From contig NZ_JYMR01000005.1 in assembly GCF_000938255.1 (NCBI RefSeq), forward strand, positions 186,001 through 250,000: a stretch of 64,000 nt of DNA, given 5' to 3'. This DNA comes from Bradyrhizobium sp. LTSP849 (GTDB lineage: Bacteria; Pseudomonadota; Alphaproteobacteria; Rhizobiales; Xanthobacteraceae). The notes under the pieces are model-generated. The model did no database searches and was not told where the DNA came from. It was given only the letters and a program-made list of their open reading frames with translations. Positions 25,404-34,046 of the stretch are shown here, one piece after another. A program made the position numbers and the translations under genes. Position 1 is the first letter of the stretch; each line of letters begins with the position of its first letter.

Positions 25404-26186
25404 ATGCCCCGTTTTGCCGCCAATCTCTCGATGATGTTCACCGAGGTCCCGTTCCTCGATCGCTTCGATGCTGCCGCGCAAGCGGGCTTTACCGCGGTCG
25501 AGTTTCTCTTTCCTTACGAGCACCCGGCCGAAGCGGTCGGGGAGCGACTCAAGCGCAACGGCCTGACGCAGGCGCTGTTCAATTTGCCGCCGGGCGACTG
25601 GAATGCCGGCGAGAAGGGTTTCGCGGCGCTGCCGGCGCGCTTCGCCGACCTCAAGGCGAGCCTGGAGACGGCGCTGCCTTACGCCAAGGCCACCGGCGTC
25701 AAGCGTCTGCACCTGATGGCGGGCATTGCGAACCGCGGCGAGCGCGTCGCGATCGAGGCCTTCTATAAGTCGGTGGCGTGGGCCGCGGAATTCTTCGCGC
25801 CGCACGGCATCGACATCGTGCTGGAGCCGATCAATGCGCGCAACGTGCCCGGCTACTTCCTCAACGATTTCGGCTTCGCGCGCGACCTGATCCAGGAGTT
25901 GAGGCTTCCGAACCTGAAGCTTCAGTTCGACATCTATCACTGCCAGATTATCCATGGCGACGTCACCATGCGGCTGCGCGAGATGATGCCGATCGTCGGC
26001 CACATCCAGATCGCCAGCATTCCCTCGCGCAACGAGCCCGACGGCGAGGAACTCAACTATCCGTTCCTGTTCGCCGAGCTCGACCGGCTCGGCTATCCCG
26101 GCTTCGTCGGCTGCGAATACAACCCGCGCGGCAAGACCGCCGATGGTCTTGCCTGGTTCAAGCCCTATGCGGGAGTGAAGCAGTGA
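25404..26186 (+). CDS. otnI: 2-oxo-tetronate isomerase (OtnI, hydroxypyruvate-isomerase family)
   Basis: This 260-residue TIM-barrel protein of the xylose-isomerase-like/hydroxypyruvate isomerase family begins MPRFAANLSMMFTEVPFLDRF. Metal ligands are visible in DIVLEPINARNVPGYF (Glu), KLQFDIYHCQIIHGD (Asp/His) and GFVGCEYNPRG (Glu). OtnI converts 2-oxo-tetronate to 3-oxo-tetronate in threonate catabolism. Its TGA overlaps the GTG start of otnK (GTGA), so the two are translationally coupled. Confidence 0.92.
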   Translation: MPRFAANLSMMFTEVPFLDRFDAAAQAGFTAVEFLFPYEHPAEAVGERLKRNGLTQALFNLPPGDWNAGEKGFAALPARFADLKASLETALPYAKATGVKRLHLMAGIANRGERVAIEAFYKSVAWAAEFFAPHGIDIVLEPINARNVPGYFLNDFGFARDLIQELRLPNLKLQFDIYHCQIIHGDVTMRLREMMPIVGHIQIASIPSRNEPDGEELNYPFLFAELDRLGYPGFVGCEYNPRGKTADGLAWFKPYAGVKQ

Positions 26187-27460
26187 CACTTGCGTTGGGC
26201 TGTATCGCCGACGACTATACCGGCGCCTCCGATCTCGCCAACACACTGACGCGCGCGGGCCTGCGCACGGTGCAGACCATCGGCGTGCCCGCAGACGATC
26301 TCGCTTTGCCCGAGGTCGACGCCGTCGTGGTGTCGCTGAAGAGCCGCTCGATCGAGGCGGGCCTCGCCGTATCGCGTTCGCGCGCAGCAGAGAAATGGCT
26401 GCGTGACCGCGGCGCGAGCCACGTGCTGTTCAAGATCTGCTCGACCTTCGATTCCACCGACGCCGGCAATATCGGCCCGGTGATGGACGCGCTCCGCGCC
26501 GATTGCGGCGAAGGCGTCGTGCTGGTGACGCCGGCCTTTCCCGAGACCGGCCGCACCGTCTACCAGGGCAATCTGTTCGTCGGCGCCGTGCCGCTGAACG
26601 AGAGCCCGCTGAAGGACCATCCGCTCAATCCGATGCACGATTCCAACCTGGTTCGCGTGCTGGCGCGCCAGAGCAAGACGCAAATCGGCCTCGTCGACCT
26701 CGCGTCCGTCGCGCGCGGCGCGGATGCCGTGCGAGCCCGACTTTGTGAATTATCGGGCAAGGGCATTGGAGCTGCGATCATCGACGCCGTGTTTGACCGC
26801 GACCTAGAGACCATCGGCTTCGTTGCCGCCGAGCACCGGCTGTCGGTCGGCGCCTCCGGCATCGGCCTTGGGCTGGCGCGCGCGCTGGTGTCGACCGGCA
26901 AGGTCAAATCGACTGCGGTGAGCAGCGAGGCTGGTGCTGCGGTCGGCGGACCGGCAGCCTGCCTCGCCGGAAGCTGCTCGCAGGCGACGCTCAAGCAGAT
27001 TGCCAACGCTGAGCGTGCCATGCCGGTGTTTCATCTCGACCCGGACCGTATTCTTACGGGAGCAAATGAAGCGCAGCGCGCGCTGGACTGGGCGAGGCCG
27101 CGGTTGGCCGAAGGTCCGGTGCTGATCGCGTCGAGCGCGACACCGGATCAGGTCGCCGCGCTACAGGCACGTCACGGCCGCGACGCGGCTGGGCACGCGA
27201 TCGAGCAGACGATGGCCGACATTGCCGAAAACCTTGCGAAATCAGGCGTGCGGCGATTGGTCGTCGCCGGCGGCGAGACCTCCGGCGCCGTGGTCGATCG
27301 GTTGAGGATTCCCGGATTTCTCGTAGGAGTAGAGATCGCTGCAGGTGTCCCGGTGCTGCGCGCGGTGGGCGCTGAGGCAGGCGACATGTTGCTTGCGCTG
27401 AAGTCCGGCAACTTCGGTGGGCCTGAGTTTTTCTCGGACGCGATTGGGCTCATGCGCTGA
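26183..27460 (+). CDS. otnK: 3-oxo-tetronate 4-kinase (OtnK, DUF1537 family)
   Basis: This 425-residue four-carbon-acid-sugar kinase has an N-terminal substrate domain starting LALGCIADDYTGASDLANTL and a C-terminal nucleotide domain with LVVAGGETSGAVVDRL and ALKSGNFGG. OtnK phosphorylates 3-oxo-tetronate at O4 with ATP, giving the substrate of OtnC. The GTG at 26183 overlaps the otnI stop by 4 bp and gives the conserved ADDxTGA at residues 9-15. The family length (about 420) is complete. It is the last gene of the pathway operon. Confidence 0.93.
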   Translation: MTLALGCIADDYTGASDLANTLTRAGLRTVQTIGVPADDLALPEVDAVVVSLKSRSIEAGLAVSRSRAAEKWLRDRGASHVLFKICSTFDSTDAGNIGPVMDALRADCGEGVVLVTPAFPETGRTVYQGNLFVGAVPLNESPLKDHPLNPMHDSNLVRVLARQSKTQIGLVDLASVARGADAVRARLCELSGKGIGAAIIDAVFDRDLETIGFVAAEHRLSVGASGIGLGLARALVSTGKVKSTAVSSEAGAAVGGPAACLAGSCSQATLKQIANAERAMPVFHLDPDRILTGANEAQRALDWARPRLAEGPVLIASSATPDQVAALQARHGRDAAGHAIEQTMADIAENLAKSGVRRLVVAGGETSGAVVDRLRIPGFLVGVEIAAGVPVLRAVGAEAGDMLLALKSGNFGGPEFFSDAIGLMR

Positions 27461-27626
27461 GCGCAGGGCATTCTTATCCCCCTGTTCATCTCTTTCGGGT
27501 TCCTTACGCGTGAGGAATCGGAGTCCACGTCTACCCAGATGCTCTGTTGTGTGATGTCGGCGCCGCTGGCCTCGGTTGATTGGTAAATTCCCGACGCGCG
27601 CCCGCGCCAGCACAACGAGACCCACT

Positions 27627-29318
27627 ATGCTCGCCACCATCTCCATCCGTGCCAAGATCATCAGTGTCGTGGCGTTCCTGCTGGTCGCGATGACCGGCAT
27701 GGGCCTGCTCGCCGTCATGAAGATGCGGACGATCAATGCCAACACGGTCGACATCACCACGAACTGGATGCCCAGCGTCCGCGTGATCGGCGATCTCCGC
27801 GCCGGTGTCATCACCTACCGCAACGTGATCCGCGAGCACATGCTGGCGGAAACGCTGGAGGAGAAGCTCGCGGCGGAGAAGACGCTCGCGACCGTCGTCG
27901 AGGCCAACACCGGGTTCCGCAAGCGCTACGAGGCGATGATCACCTCGCCGGAGGAGCGCGCGCTCTACAGTCAGTGGTCCAAGACCTGGGAGGACTACAA
28001 GAAGGGCACCCAGGAAGTCATGGCGCTATCGCGCAAGGAGGCGGGCAAGACCCCGCACGAGGCGCACGAGCTGAACACCAAGACGGTCAACAAGATCGGG
28101 CTTGAGGCCGACACCATCCTGGCCAAGGACATCGAGCTCAACGCCAAGGGCGGCGATCAGGCCTCCGCAGACGCCTCCGACACCTATTACTATGCCTTCG
28201 TGCTCGTCGCGATCATCCTCGGTGCCGCCGTTCTCGCCGGCATCGGCGTCGGCTTCTACCTCGTCCACGACGTCTCCAGCGGCATCAACTCCATCATCCA
28301 GCCGATGCAGGCGCTGGGCAAGGGTGACCTGAGCGCCGAAGTCCCGCATCGCGGCGAGAAGACCGAGATCGGTTCGATGGCCGATGTGCTCCAGATCTTC
28401 AAGGAAGCGCTGATTGCCAAGAAGGCCGCCGACGAGGCCGCCGCGGCCGATGCCGAGGCCAAGATCGAGCGCGGCCGCCGCGTCGATAACGTCACCCGCG
28501 AATTCGAAACCATGATCGGCGAGATCGTTCAGACCGTGTCGTCGGCCTCGACTCAGCTCGAAGCCTCGGCCTCGACGCTGACCTCGACCGCCGACCGCTC
28601 GCAGCGGCTGGCGACCACGGTTGCCGCGGCCTCGGAAGAAGCCTCGACCAACGTGCAGTCGGTGGCCTCAGCCACCGAAGAGATGGCGTCCTCGGTCGGC
28701 GAGATCAGCCGTCAGGTGCAGGAATCGGCGCGGATGGCGGGCGATGCCGTCGGCCAGGCCCGTGCCACCACCGAGCGCGTCAGCGAGCTCTCCAAGGCGG
28801 CCTCGCGCATCGGCGACGTCGTCGAGTTGATCAACACCATCGCCGGCCAGACCAACCTGCTGGCGCTGAACGCGACCATCGAGGCGGCGCGCGCCGGTGA
28901 AGCCGGCCGCGGTTTTGCGGTGGTTGCCTCCGAAGTGAAGGCGCTCGCCGAGCAGACCGCTAAGGCGACCGGCGAGATCGGCCAGCAGATCTCCGGCATC
29001 CAGGCGGCGACCAATGACTCGGTCGGCGCGATCAAGGAGATCTCCTCGACTATCGAGCGTCTGTCGGAAATCTCCTCGGCCATCGCGGCCGCGGTGGAAG
29101 AACAGGGCGCAGCGACCCAGGAAATCGCCCGCAACGTGCAACAGGCCGCCCAGGGCACCCAGCAGGTGTCCTCCAACATCACCGACGTGCAGCGCGGCGC
29201 GACCGAGACCGGCACCGCCTCCTCGCAGGTGCTCTCGGCGGCGCAGATGCTGTCCAACGACAGCTCGCGACTCAAGACCGAGGTCAGCAAATTCCTGACC
29301 AACGTCCGCGCGGCCTAA
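27627..29318 (+). CDS. Methyl-accepting chemotaxis protein
   Basis: This 563-residue chemoreceptor has TM1 at about residues 10-32 ([21 protein letters not shown]) and a periplasmic four-helix-bundle-like domain (about 33-183). TM2 is at about 185-210 ([20 protein letters not shown]). A HAMP domain (about 215-265) and a cytoplasmic signalling domain follow. The conserved hairpin tip reads [21 protein letters not shown]. There is no C-terminal CheR-binding pentapeptide. The ATG at 27627 gives a short cytoplasmic tail before TM1. It is monocistronic with a strong terminator. The ligand is unknown; location next to the threonate operon is suggestive only. Confidence 0.95.
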   Translation: MLATISIRAKIISVVAFLLVAMTGMGLLAVMKMRTINANTVDITTNWMPSVRVIGDLRAGVITYRNVIREHMLAETLEEKLAAEKTLATVVEANTGFRKRYEAMITSPEERALYSQWSKTWEDYKKGTQEVMALSRKEAGKTPHEAHELNTKTVNKIGLEADTILAKDIELNAKGGDQASADASDTYYYAFVLVAIILGAAVLAGIGVGFYLVHDVSSGINSIIQPMQALGKGDLSAEVPHRGEKTEIGSMADVLQIFKEALIAKKAADEAAAADAEAKIERGRRVDNVTREFETMIGEIVQTVSSASTQLEASASTLTSTADRSQRLATTVAAASEEASTNVQSVASATEEMASSVGEISRQVQESARMAGDAVGQARATTERVSELSKAASRIGDVVELINTIAGQTNLLALNATIEAARAGEAGRGFAVVASEVKALAEQTAKATGEIGQQISGIQAATNDSVGAIKEISSTIERLSEISSAIAAAVEEQGAATQEIARNVQQAAQGTQQVSSNITDVQRGATETGTASSQVLSAAQMLSNDSSRLKTEVSKFLTNVRAA

Positions 29319-29341
29319 GCCGGGAAATCATGGCAGTGCTG

Positions 29342-29370
29342 AAAGCGGCGCCTCCGGGCGCCGCTTTTTT
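29342..29370 (+). terminator. Rho-independent terminator after the chemoreceptor gene
   Basis: AAAGCGGCGCC (29342-29352), loop TCCG, then GGCGCCGCTTT continuing as six Ts (29365-29370). It has an 11-bp stem with a GC-rich core and T-run, 24 bp after the stop codon. This is the clearest intrinsic terminator in the window. Confidence 0.92.
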
Positions 29371-29563
29371 ACGTGGATGAAAGCTGTTTCCGTCATCTTC
29401 CCGACGCAGGCTGCATATCTGGAATGCGATTTCGCTGTGCGATAGCAGGGAAGTGACCACGCGTGACACGCCGTCGTTGGCCATTTGGGCGGGGTTCGGG
29501 TAAATCAGCCGAGGAACCCGCGGGGGCGTGTTCCCTGTCCCCTGATTTGGAATTGCTTGGCGA

Positions 29564-32500
29564 ATGATTGCTCTGGTCCGTATTGCCCTGAGCCGGCCCT
29601 ACACGTTTGTCGTGCTCGCGCTCCTGCTCCTGATCATTGGACCGCTGGCCGCGCTGCGGACGCCGACCGATATCTTTCCGGAGATCCGCATCCCCGTGAT
29701 CGGCGTGGTCTGGCAGTACACCGGCCTGCCGCCGGACCAGATGTCGGGCCGCATCACCACGCCGTTCCAGCGCTCGCTGACGACGACGGTCAACGACATC
29801 GAGCACATCGTCGCCAACTCCTATAATGGCTTCGGCATCGTCAAGATCTTCTTCCAGCCGACTGTCGACATCCGCACCGCCAACGCCCAGGTCACCGCGA
29901 TCTCGCAGACGCTGCTGAAGCAGCTTCCACCCGGTTCAACGCCGCCGTTGATCCTGAATTACTCCGCCTCGACCGTGCCGATCATCCAGGTGGCGCTGTC
30001 GGGCGACGGACTCTCCGAGCAGAACCTCGCCGACATCGGCATCAACCAGCTCCGCACGCCGCTGGTCACCGTGCCGGGTGCTGCAATCCCATACCCGTTC
30101 GGCGGCAAGCAGCGCCAGGTCCAGATCGACCTCGATCCGACTGCGCTCCAGGCCCGCGGCCTGTCCGGCCAGGACGTCGCCAATGCGCTCGCAGCCCAGA
30201 ACCTGATCACGCCGGTCGGCACCCAGAAGATCGGCACCTTCGAGTACAACATCCAGCTCAACAATTCGCCGCTCAAGATCGAGGAGCTCGGCAATCTGCC
30301 GATCAAGACCGTCAACGGCGCGATGGTCTATGTGCGCGATGTCGCGACCGTGCGCGACGGCAACCCGCCGCAGACCAACATCGTCCATGTCGACGGCAAC
30401 CGCTCGGTGCTGATGATGGTGCTGAAGGCGGGCGCGACCTCGACCCTCGATATCATCGCCGGCATCAAGCAGAAGGTCATCGACGTCAAGGACCAGTTGC
30501 CGGACGCGCTGAAGATCGGCTTCATCGGCGACCAGTCGGTGTTCGTCCGCGGCGCGATTCAGGGCGTCGCTTTCGAAGGCGTGATTGCGGCGCTGCTCAC
30601 CAGCGTCATGATCCTGCTGTTCCTCGGCAGCTGGCGCTCGACCGTGATCATCGCGGTCTCGATCCCGCTGTCGGTGCTCGGCGCGATCATCATGCTGTCG
30701 GCGATCGGCGAGACGCTGAACATCATGACGCTCGGCGGCCTTGCGCTCGCCGTCGGCATTCTCGTCGACGACGCCACCGTGACCATCGAGAACATCAATT
30801 ACCATCTCGAGCAAGGCAAGCCGGTCGAGCAGTCGATCCTCGACGGCGCCAACCAGATCGTGACGCCGGCCTTCGTCTCGCTGCTCTGTATCTGTATCGT
30901 GTTCGTGCCGATGTTCTTCCTCACCGGCGTCGCGCGCTTCCTGTTCGTGCCAATGGCCGAAGCCGTGATGTTCGCGATGATGTGGTCGTTCATCCTGTCG
31001 CGCACACTGGTGCCGACCATGGCCAATTATCTGTTGCAGCCACATGTGCATCACGAGGGCGCGCCGCCGAAGTCGCGCAATCCGCTTGTGTGGTTCCAGC
31101 GCGGCTTCGAGGCGCGGTTCGAGCGCATTCGCGGAGGCTACCATAACTTCCTCGGGCTCGCGCTCGCACATCGCCCGGTGTTCGTTATCGGCTTCCTCTG
31201 CGTGGTCGGCGCATCGTTCGCACTGGTGCCGTTCCTGGGCCGCAACTTCTTCCCCGCGGTCGACGCCGGCAACATCCTGATGCATGTCCGCACTCAGGTC
31301 GGTACCCGCGTCGAGGAGACCGCCAACCAGCTCGCCGACGTGCAGAAGGCGATCCGCAAGCTGATCCCGGGCGAGATCGAGACGCTGACCGATAACATCG
31401 GCATGCCGATTTCCGGCATCAACATGACCTACAACAATACCGGCGTGATCGGCCCGCAGGACGGCGACATCCAGGTCAAGCTGAGGGAAGGCCACAAGCC
31501 GACCGAAGAGCATGTGCGGGTGCTGCGCGAGCAGTTGCCGCGGCTGTTCCCCGGCGTCAGCTTCTCGTTCCTGCCAGCCGACATCGTCAGCCAGATCCTG
31601 AATTTCGGCGCACCGGCGCCGATCGACCTGCAAATCCGCGGCGCCAATGCAGAAGGCAACTTTGCTTACGCGAACAAGGTGCTTGCCAAGGTCCGCCGCA
31701 TTCCGGGCGTCGCCGACGCGCGCATCCAGCAATCACCGAGCAATCCGACCTTCAACATCGACGTCGACCGCACCCGCGCGCAATTTGTCGGGCTCACCGA
31801 GCGCGACGTTACCAACAGTCTCGTGGTCAATCTCGCCGGCTCCTCGCAGGTCGCGCCGACCTATTATCTCAATCCGGATAACGGCGTGTCCTATTCGATC
31901 GTGATGCAGACACCGCAATACCAGATCGATTCGTTGAGCGCGCTCCAGACGCTGCCGATCACCGCGGCCGGCAACTCGCAGTCGCCGATCCTCGGCGGCA
32001 TCGCCGATATCAAGCGATCGACGTCGAGCGCGGTGGTGTCGCAATACGACATTCAGACGTTGGTGCAGATTTTTGCGACGACGTCGGGTCGCGATCTCGG
32101 CGCGGTCGCCACCGATATCCGCCAGGTGATCGCCGACACCGCCAAGGATGTACCGAAGGGTTCTTCCGTGGTGCTGCTCGGCCAGGTGCAGACCATGAAC
32201 AGCGCCTTCACCGGCTTGTTGTTCGGCCTGCTTGGCGCCGTCGTCCTGATCTATCTGCTGATCGTCGTGAACTTTCAGTCCTGGTCCGATCCGTTCGTGA
32301 TCATCACGGCGCTGCCGGCCGCACTTGCCGGCATCGTCTGGATGCTGTTCACGACCCAGACCACGTTGTCGGTACCGGCGCTCACCGGCGCCATCATGTG
32401 CATGGGCGTCGCCACCGCCAACAGCGTGCTCGTGATCTCGTTTGCCCGTGAGCGCTACGAGGAGCTCGGCGACCCCATCGCGGCGGCGCTGGAGGCCGGC

Positions 32501-32743
32501 TTCGTCCGGTTCCGCCCGGTGCTGATGACGGCGCTCGCCATGATCATCGGCATGGCGCCGATGGCCTTGGGGCTGGGTGAGGGCGGCGAGCAGAACGCGC
32601 CGCTCGGCCGCGCTGTCATCGGCGGCCTGATCTTTGCTACTTTCGCCACGCTGATGTTTGTTCCCGTGGTGTTCAGTATGGTACACAAGAAACAAGGCGC
32701 CAAAGCCGCCGCCCCATTGGAGACTCCGCATGTCGCCCACTGA
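29564..32743 (+). CDS. RND-family efflux pump inner-membrane transporter (HAE/AcrB-like)
   Basis: This 1059-residue RND transporter has TM1 at about 12-32, a first periplasmic porter region, a TM2-6 bundle with the proton-relay motif GILVDDATVTIENIN (the Asp pair in TM4), a second periplasmic region and a TM7-12 bundle ending VPVVFSMV. Length and two-fold repeat match complete HAE pumps. It exports drugs, solvents or other hydrophobic compounds with an adaptor and outer-membrane channel; no channel gene is nearby. Unusually, its adaptor gene follows it and overlaps its 3' end by 14 bp. Confidence 0.95.
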   Translation: MIALVRIALSRPYTFVVLALLLLIIGPLAALRTPTDIFPEIRIPVIGVVWQYTGLPPDQMSGRITTPFQRSLTTTVNDIEHIVANSYNGFGIVKIFFQPTVDIRTANAQVTAISQTLLKQLPPGSTPPLILNYSASTVPIIQVALSGDGLSEQNLADIGINQLRTPLVTVPGAAIPYPFGGKQRQVQIDLDPTALQARGLSGQDVANALAAQNLITPVGTQKIGTFEYNIQLNNSPLKIEELGNLPIKTVNGAMVYVRDVATVRDGNPPQTNIVHVDGNRSVLMMVLKAGATSTLDIIAGIKQKVIDVKDQLPDALKIGFIGDQSVFVRGAIQGVAFEGVIAALLTSVMILLFLGSWRSTVIIAVSIPLSVLGAIIMLSAIGETLNIMTLGGLALAVGILVDDATVTIENINYHLEQGKPVEQSILDGANQIVTPAFVSLLCICIVFVPMFFLTGVARFLFVPMAEAVMFAMMWSFILSRTLVPTMANYLLQPHVHHEGAPPKSRNPLVWFQRGFEARFERIRGGYHNFLGLALAHRPVFVIGFLCVVGASFALVPFLGRNFFPAVDAGNILMHVRTQVGTRVEETANQLADVQKAIRKLIPGEIETLTDNIGMPISGINMTYNNTGVIGPQDGDIQVKLREGHKPTEEHVRVLREQLPRLFPGVSFSFLPADIVSQILNFGAPAPIDLQIRGANAEGNFAYANKVLAKVRRIPGVADARIQQSPSNPTFNIDVDRTRAQFVGLTERDVTNSLVVNLAGSSQVAPTYYLNPDNGVSYSIVMQTPQYQIDSLSALQTLPITAAGNSQSPILGGIADIKRSTSSAVVSQYDIQTLVQIFATTSGRDLGAVATDIRQVIADTAKDVPKGSSVVLLGQVQTMNSAFTGLLFGLLGAVVLIYLLIVVNFQSWSDPFVIITALPAALAGIVWMLFTTQTTLSVPALTGAIMCMGVATANSVLVISFARERYEELGDPIAAALEAGFVRFRPVLMTALAMIIGMAPMALGLGEGGEQNAPLGRAVIGGLIFATFATLMFVPVVFSMVHKKQGAKAAAPLETPHVAH

Positions 32744-33935
32744 ACCAAGCTCACCGGTGTCGCGCCGGAAACTGGGCATTTTCGGCGTGGTGGCGCTGAT
32801 TGCGGCAGGCCTTGTGGTCGGCACCGGCATCCGGGCCCGCGAGGAGCAGGGCTCCAAGCTGAAGGAATGGACTGACGATCAGGCCGTTCCCAGCGTCGCG
32901 GTGGCCCTGCCCAACGCTAAATCCGTCAACGCCACCATCGACCTGCCAGGTCGCCTCGAGGCCTATTACCGCGCCCCGATCTTCGCCCGCGTCTCGGGCT
33001 ATCTGAAGAGCTGGAGCGTCGACATGGGCGCCCGCGTCAAAGCAGGTCAGGTGATCGCCGAGATCGAGGCGCCCGACCTCGACCAGCAGCTCTTGCAGGC
33101 TCGCGCCGACCTCGCCAGCCAGCAGGCCAGCGCAAGACTGTCGGAGGCAACGCTGAGCCGGCGCAAGACGCTGGTGGCCTCCAACTTCGTCTCTGCCCAG
33201 GAGATCGACGAGCGCACCGCCGACCTCTCCAACAAGAATGCCGCCGTGCATTCGGGGCAGGCCAATGTCGAGCGTCTCGAGGCGCTGGCCGGCTACAAGA
33301 AGATCACCGTGCCGTTCGACGGCGTGGTCACGGCGCGTGACACCGACGTCGGCGCGCTGATCAACGCCGGTGGCGGCTCGGGCCCGGCGATGTTCGTGGT
33401 CTCCGACATCACCAAGCTGCGCGTCTACGTCAACGTGCCCCAGAACTACGTGCCGGCGATCAAGATCGGCGCCAAGGCCACCATGGTGATGCCGGAATAC
33501 CCGAACCGGACGTTCCAGGCGACGGTGGAAGCCTCGTCGCAGGCCGTCGACGTCGCCTCCGGTACCACGCGGATGCAGCTTGGGCTGGACAATTCCAACG
33601 GCGAGCTAATGCCCGGCGGCTATGCCAGCGTAAAACTCAATCTACAGCGCGACACCGCGCCGCTGAGCATCCCCGCCAGCGCCCTGATCTTTAACAGCAG
33701 CGGCCTGCGCGTCGCGACGGTCGGCCCGGATGACAAGGTGCAGTTCAAGACCGTGACCATCGGCCGCGATCTCGGCAAGGAGATCGAACTCGCTTCGGGG
33801 ATTGCCGCCGATGACCGCGTCATCACCGCCCCGCCGGATGGCCTGTCCGACGGCGACCAGGTTCGCGTGGTTGGTGGTGCCGGTGCCAAGGGCAAGCCCG
33901 CGACGGCGTCAGAGCAGCAGCCGCCGAAGGGCTAG
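32730..33935 (+). CDS. RND efflux periplasmic adaptor (membrane fusion protein)
   Basis: This 401-residue adaptor has an N-terminal membrane anchor (about 15-35, LGIFGVVALIAAGLVVGTGI) and a lipoyl half-motif YFARVSGYLKSW-like (FARVSGYLKSWSVDMGARVKAGQ). An alpha-helical hairpin (about 125-180) precedes the second lipoyl half YKKITVPFDGVVTARDTDVGALI, then a beta-barrel and membrane-proximal domain. The C-terminus is low in complexity (GAKGKPATASEQQPPKG). The ATG at 32730 lies inside the pump gene, so the two are translationally coupled. It bridges the pump to an outer-membrane channel encoded elsewhere. Confidence 0.94.
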   Translation: MSPTEPSSPVSRRKLGIFGVVALIAAGLVVGTGIRAREEQGSKLKEWTDDQAVPSVAVALPNAKSVNATIDLPGRLEAYYRAPIFARVSGYLKSWSVDMGARVKAGQVIAEIEAPDLDQQLLQARADLASQQASARLSEATLSRRKTLVASNFVSAQEIDERTADLSNKNAAVHSGQANVERLEALAGYKKITVPFDGVVTARDTDVGALINAGGGSGPAMFVVSDITKLRVYVNVPQNYVPAIKIGAKATMVMPEYPNRTFQATVEASSQAVDVASGTTRMQLGLDNSNGELMPGGYASVKLNLQRDTAPLSIPASALIFNSSGLRVATVGPDDKVQFKTVTIGRDLGKEIELASGIAADDRVITAPPDGLSDGDQVRVVGGAGAKGKPATASEQQPPKG

Positions 33936-33951
33936 CTCCGGGTTCGGCTCT

Positions 33952-34041
33952 GTAGGGTGGGCAAAGCGAAGCGTGCCCACCATCTCCATGCGACCCCGAA
34001 AGTTGGTGGGCACGGCGCAAGAGCGCCTTTGCCCACCCTAC
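33952..34041. repeat. GTAGGGTGGGC inverted-repeat element, family A copy 1
   Basis: A 90-bp element starts GTAGGGTGGGCAAAGCGAAG and ends CTTTGCCCACCCTAC, with inner CGTGCCCACC/GGTGGGCACG arms. Near-identical termini occur at 40426-40518 and 50163-50260, while the loops differ. It lies between the convergent adaptor gene and the thiolase-like gene. It is a REP/MITE-like intergenic repeat. Confidence 0.88.
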
Positions 34042-34046
34042 GAGAG

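Noticed and set aside
27500..27517. Near-perfect TTCCTTACGCGTGAGGAA dyad upstream of the chemoreceptor gene
   Set aside because: A single short dyad with no regulator or motif match; could be chance or a small leader hairpin.
29936..31732. A 598-codon open frame antisense to the RND pump gene
   Set aside because: Composition is Asp/Arg/His-rich, as expected for an antisense shadow, and the sense strand is a complete RND transporter.
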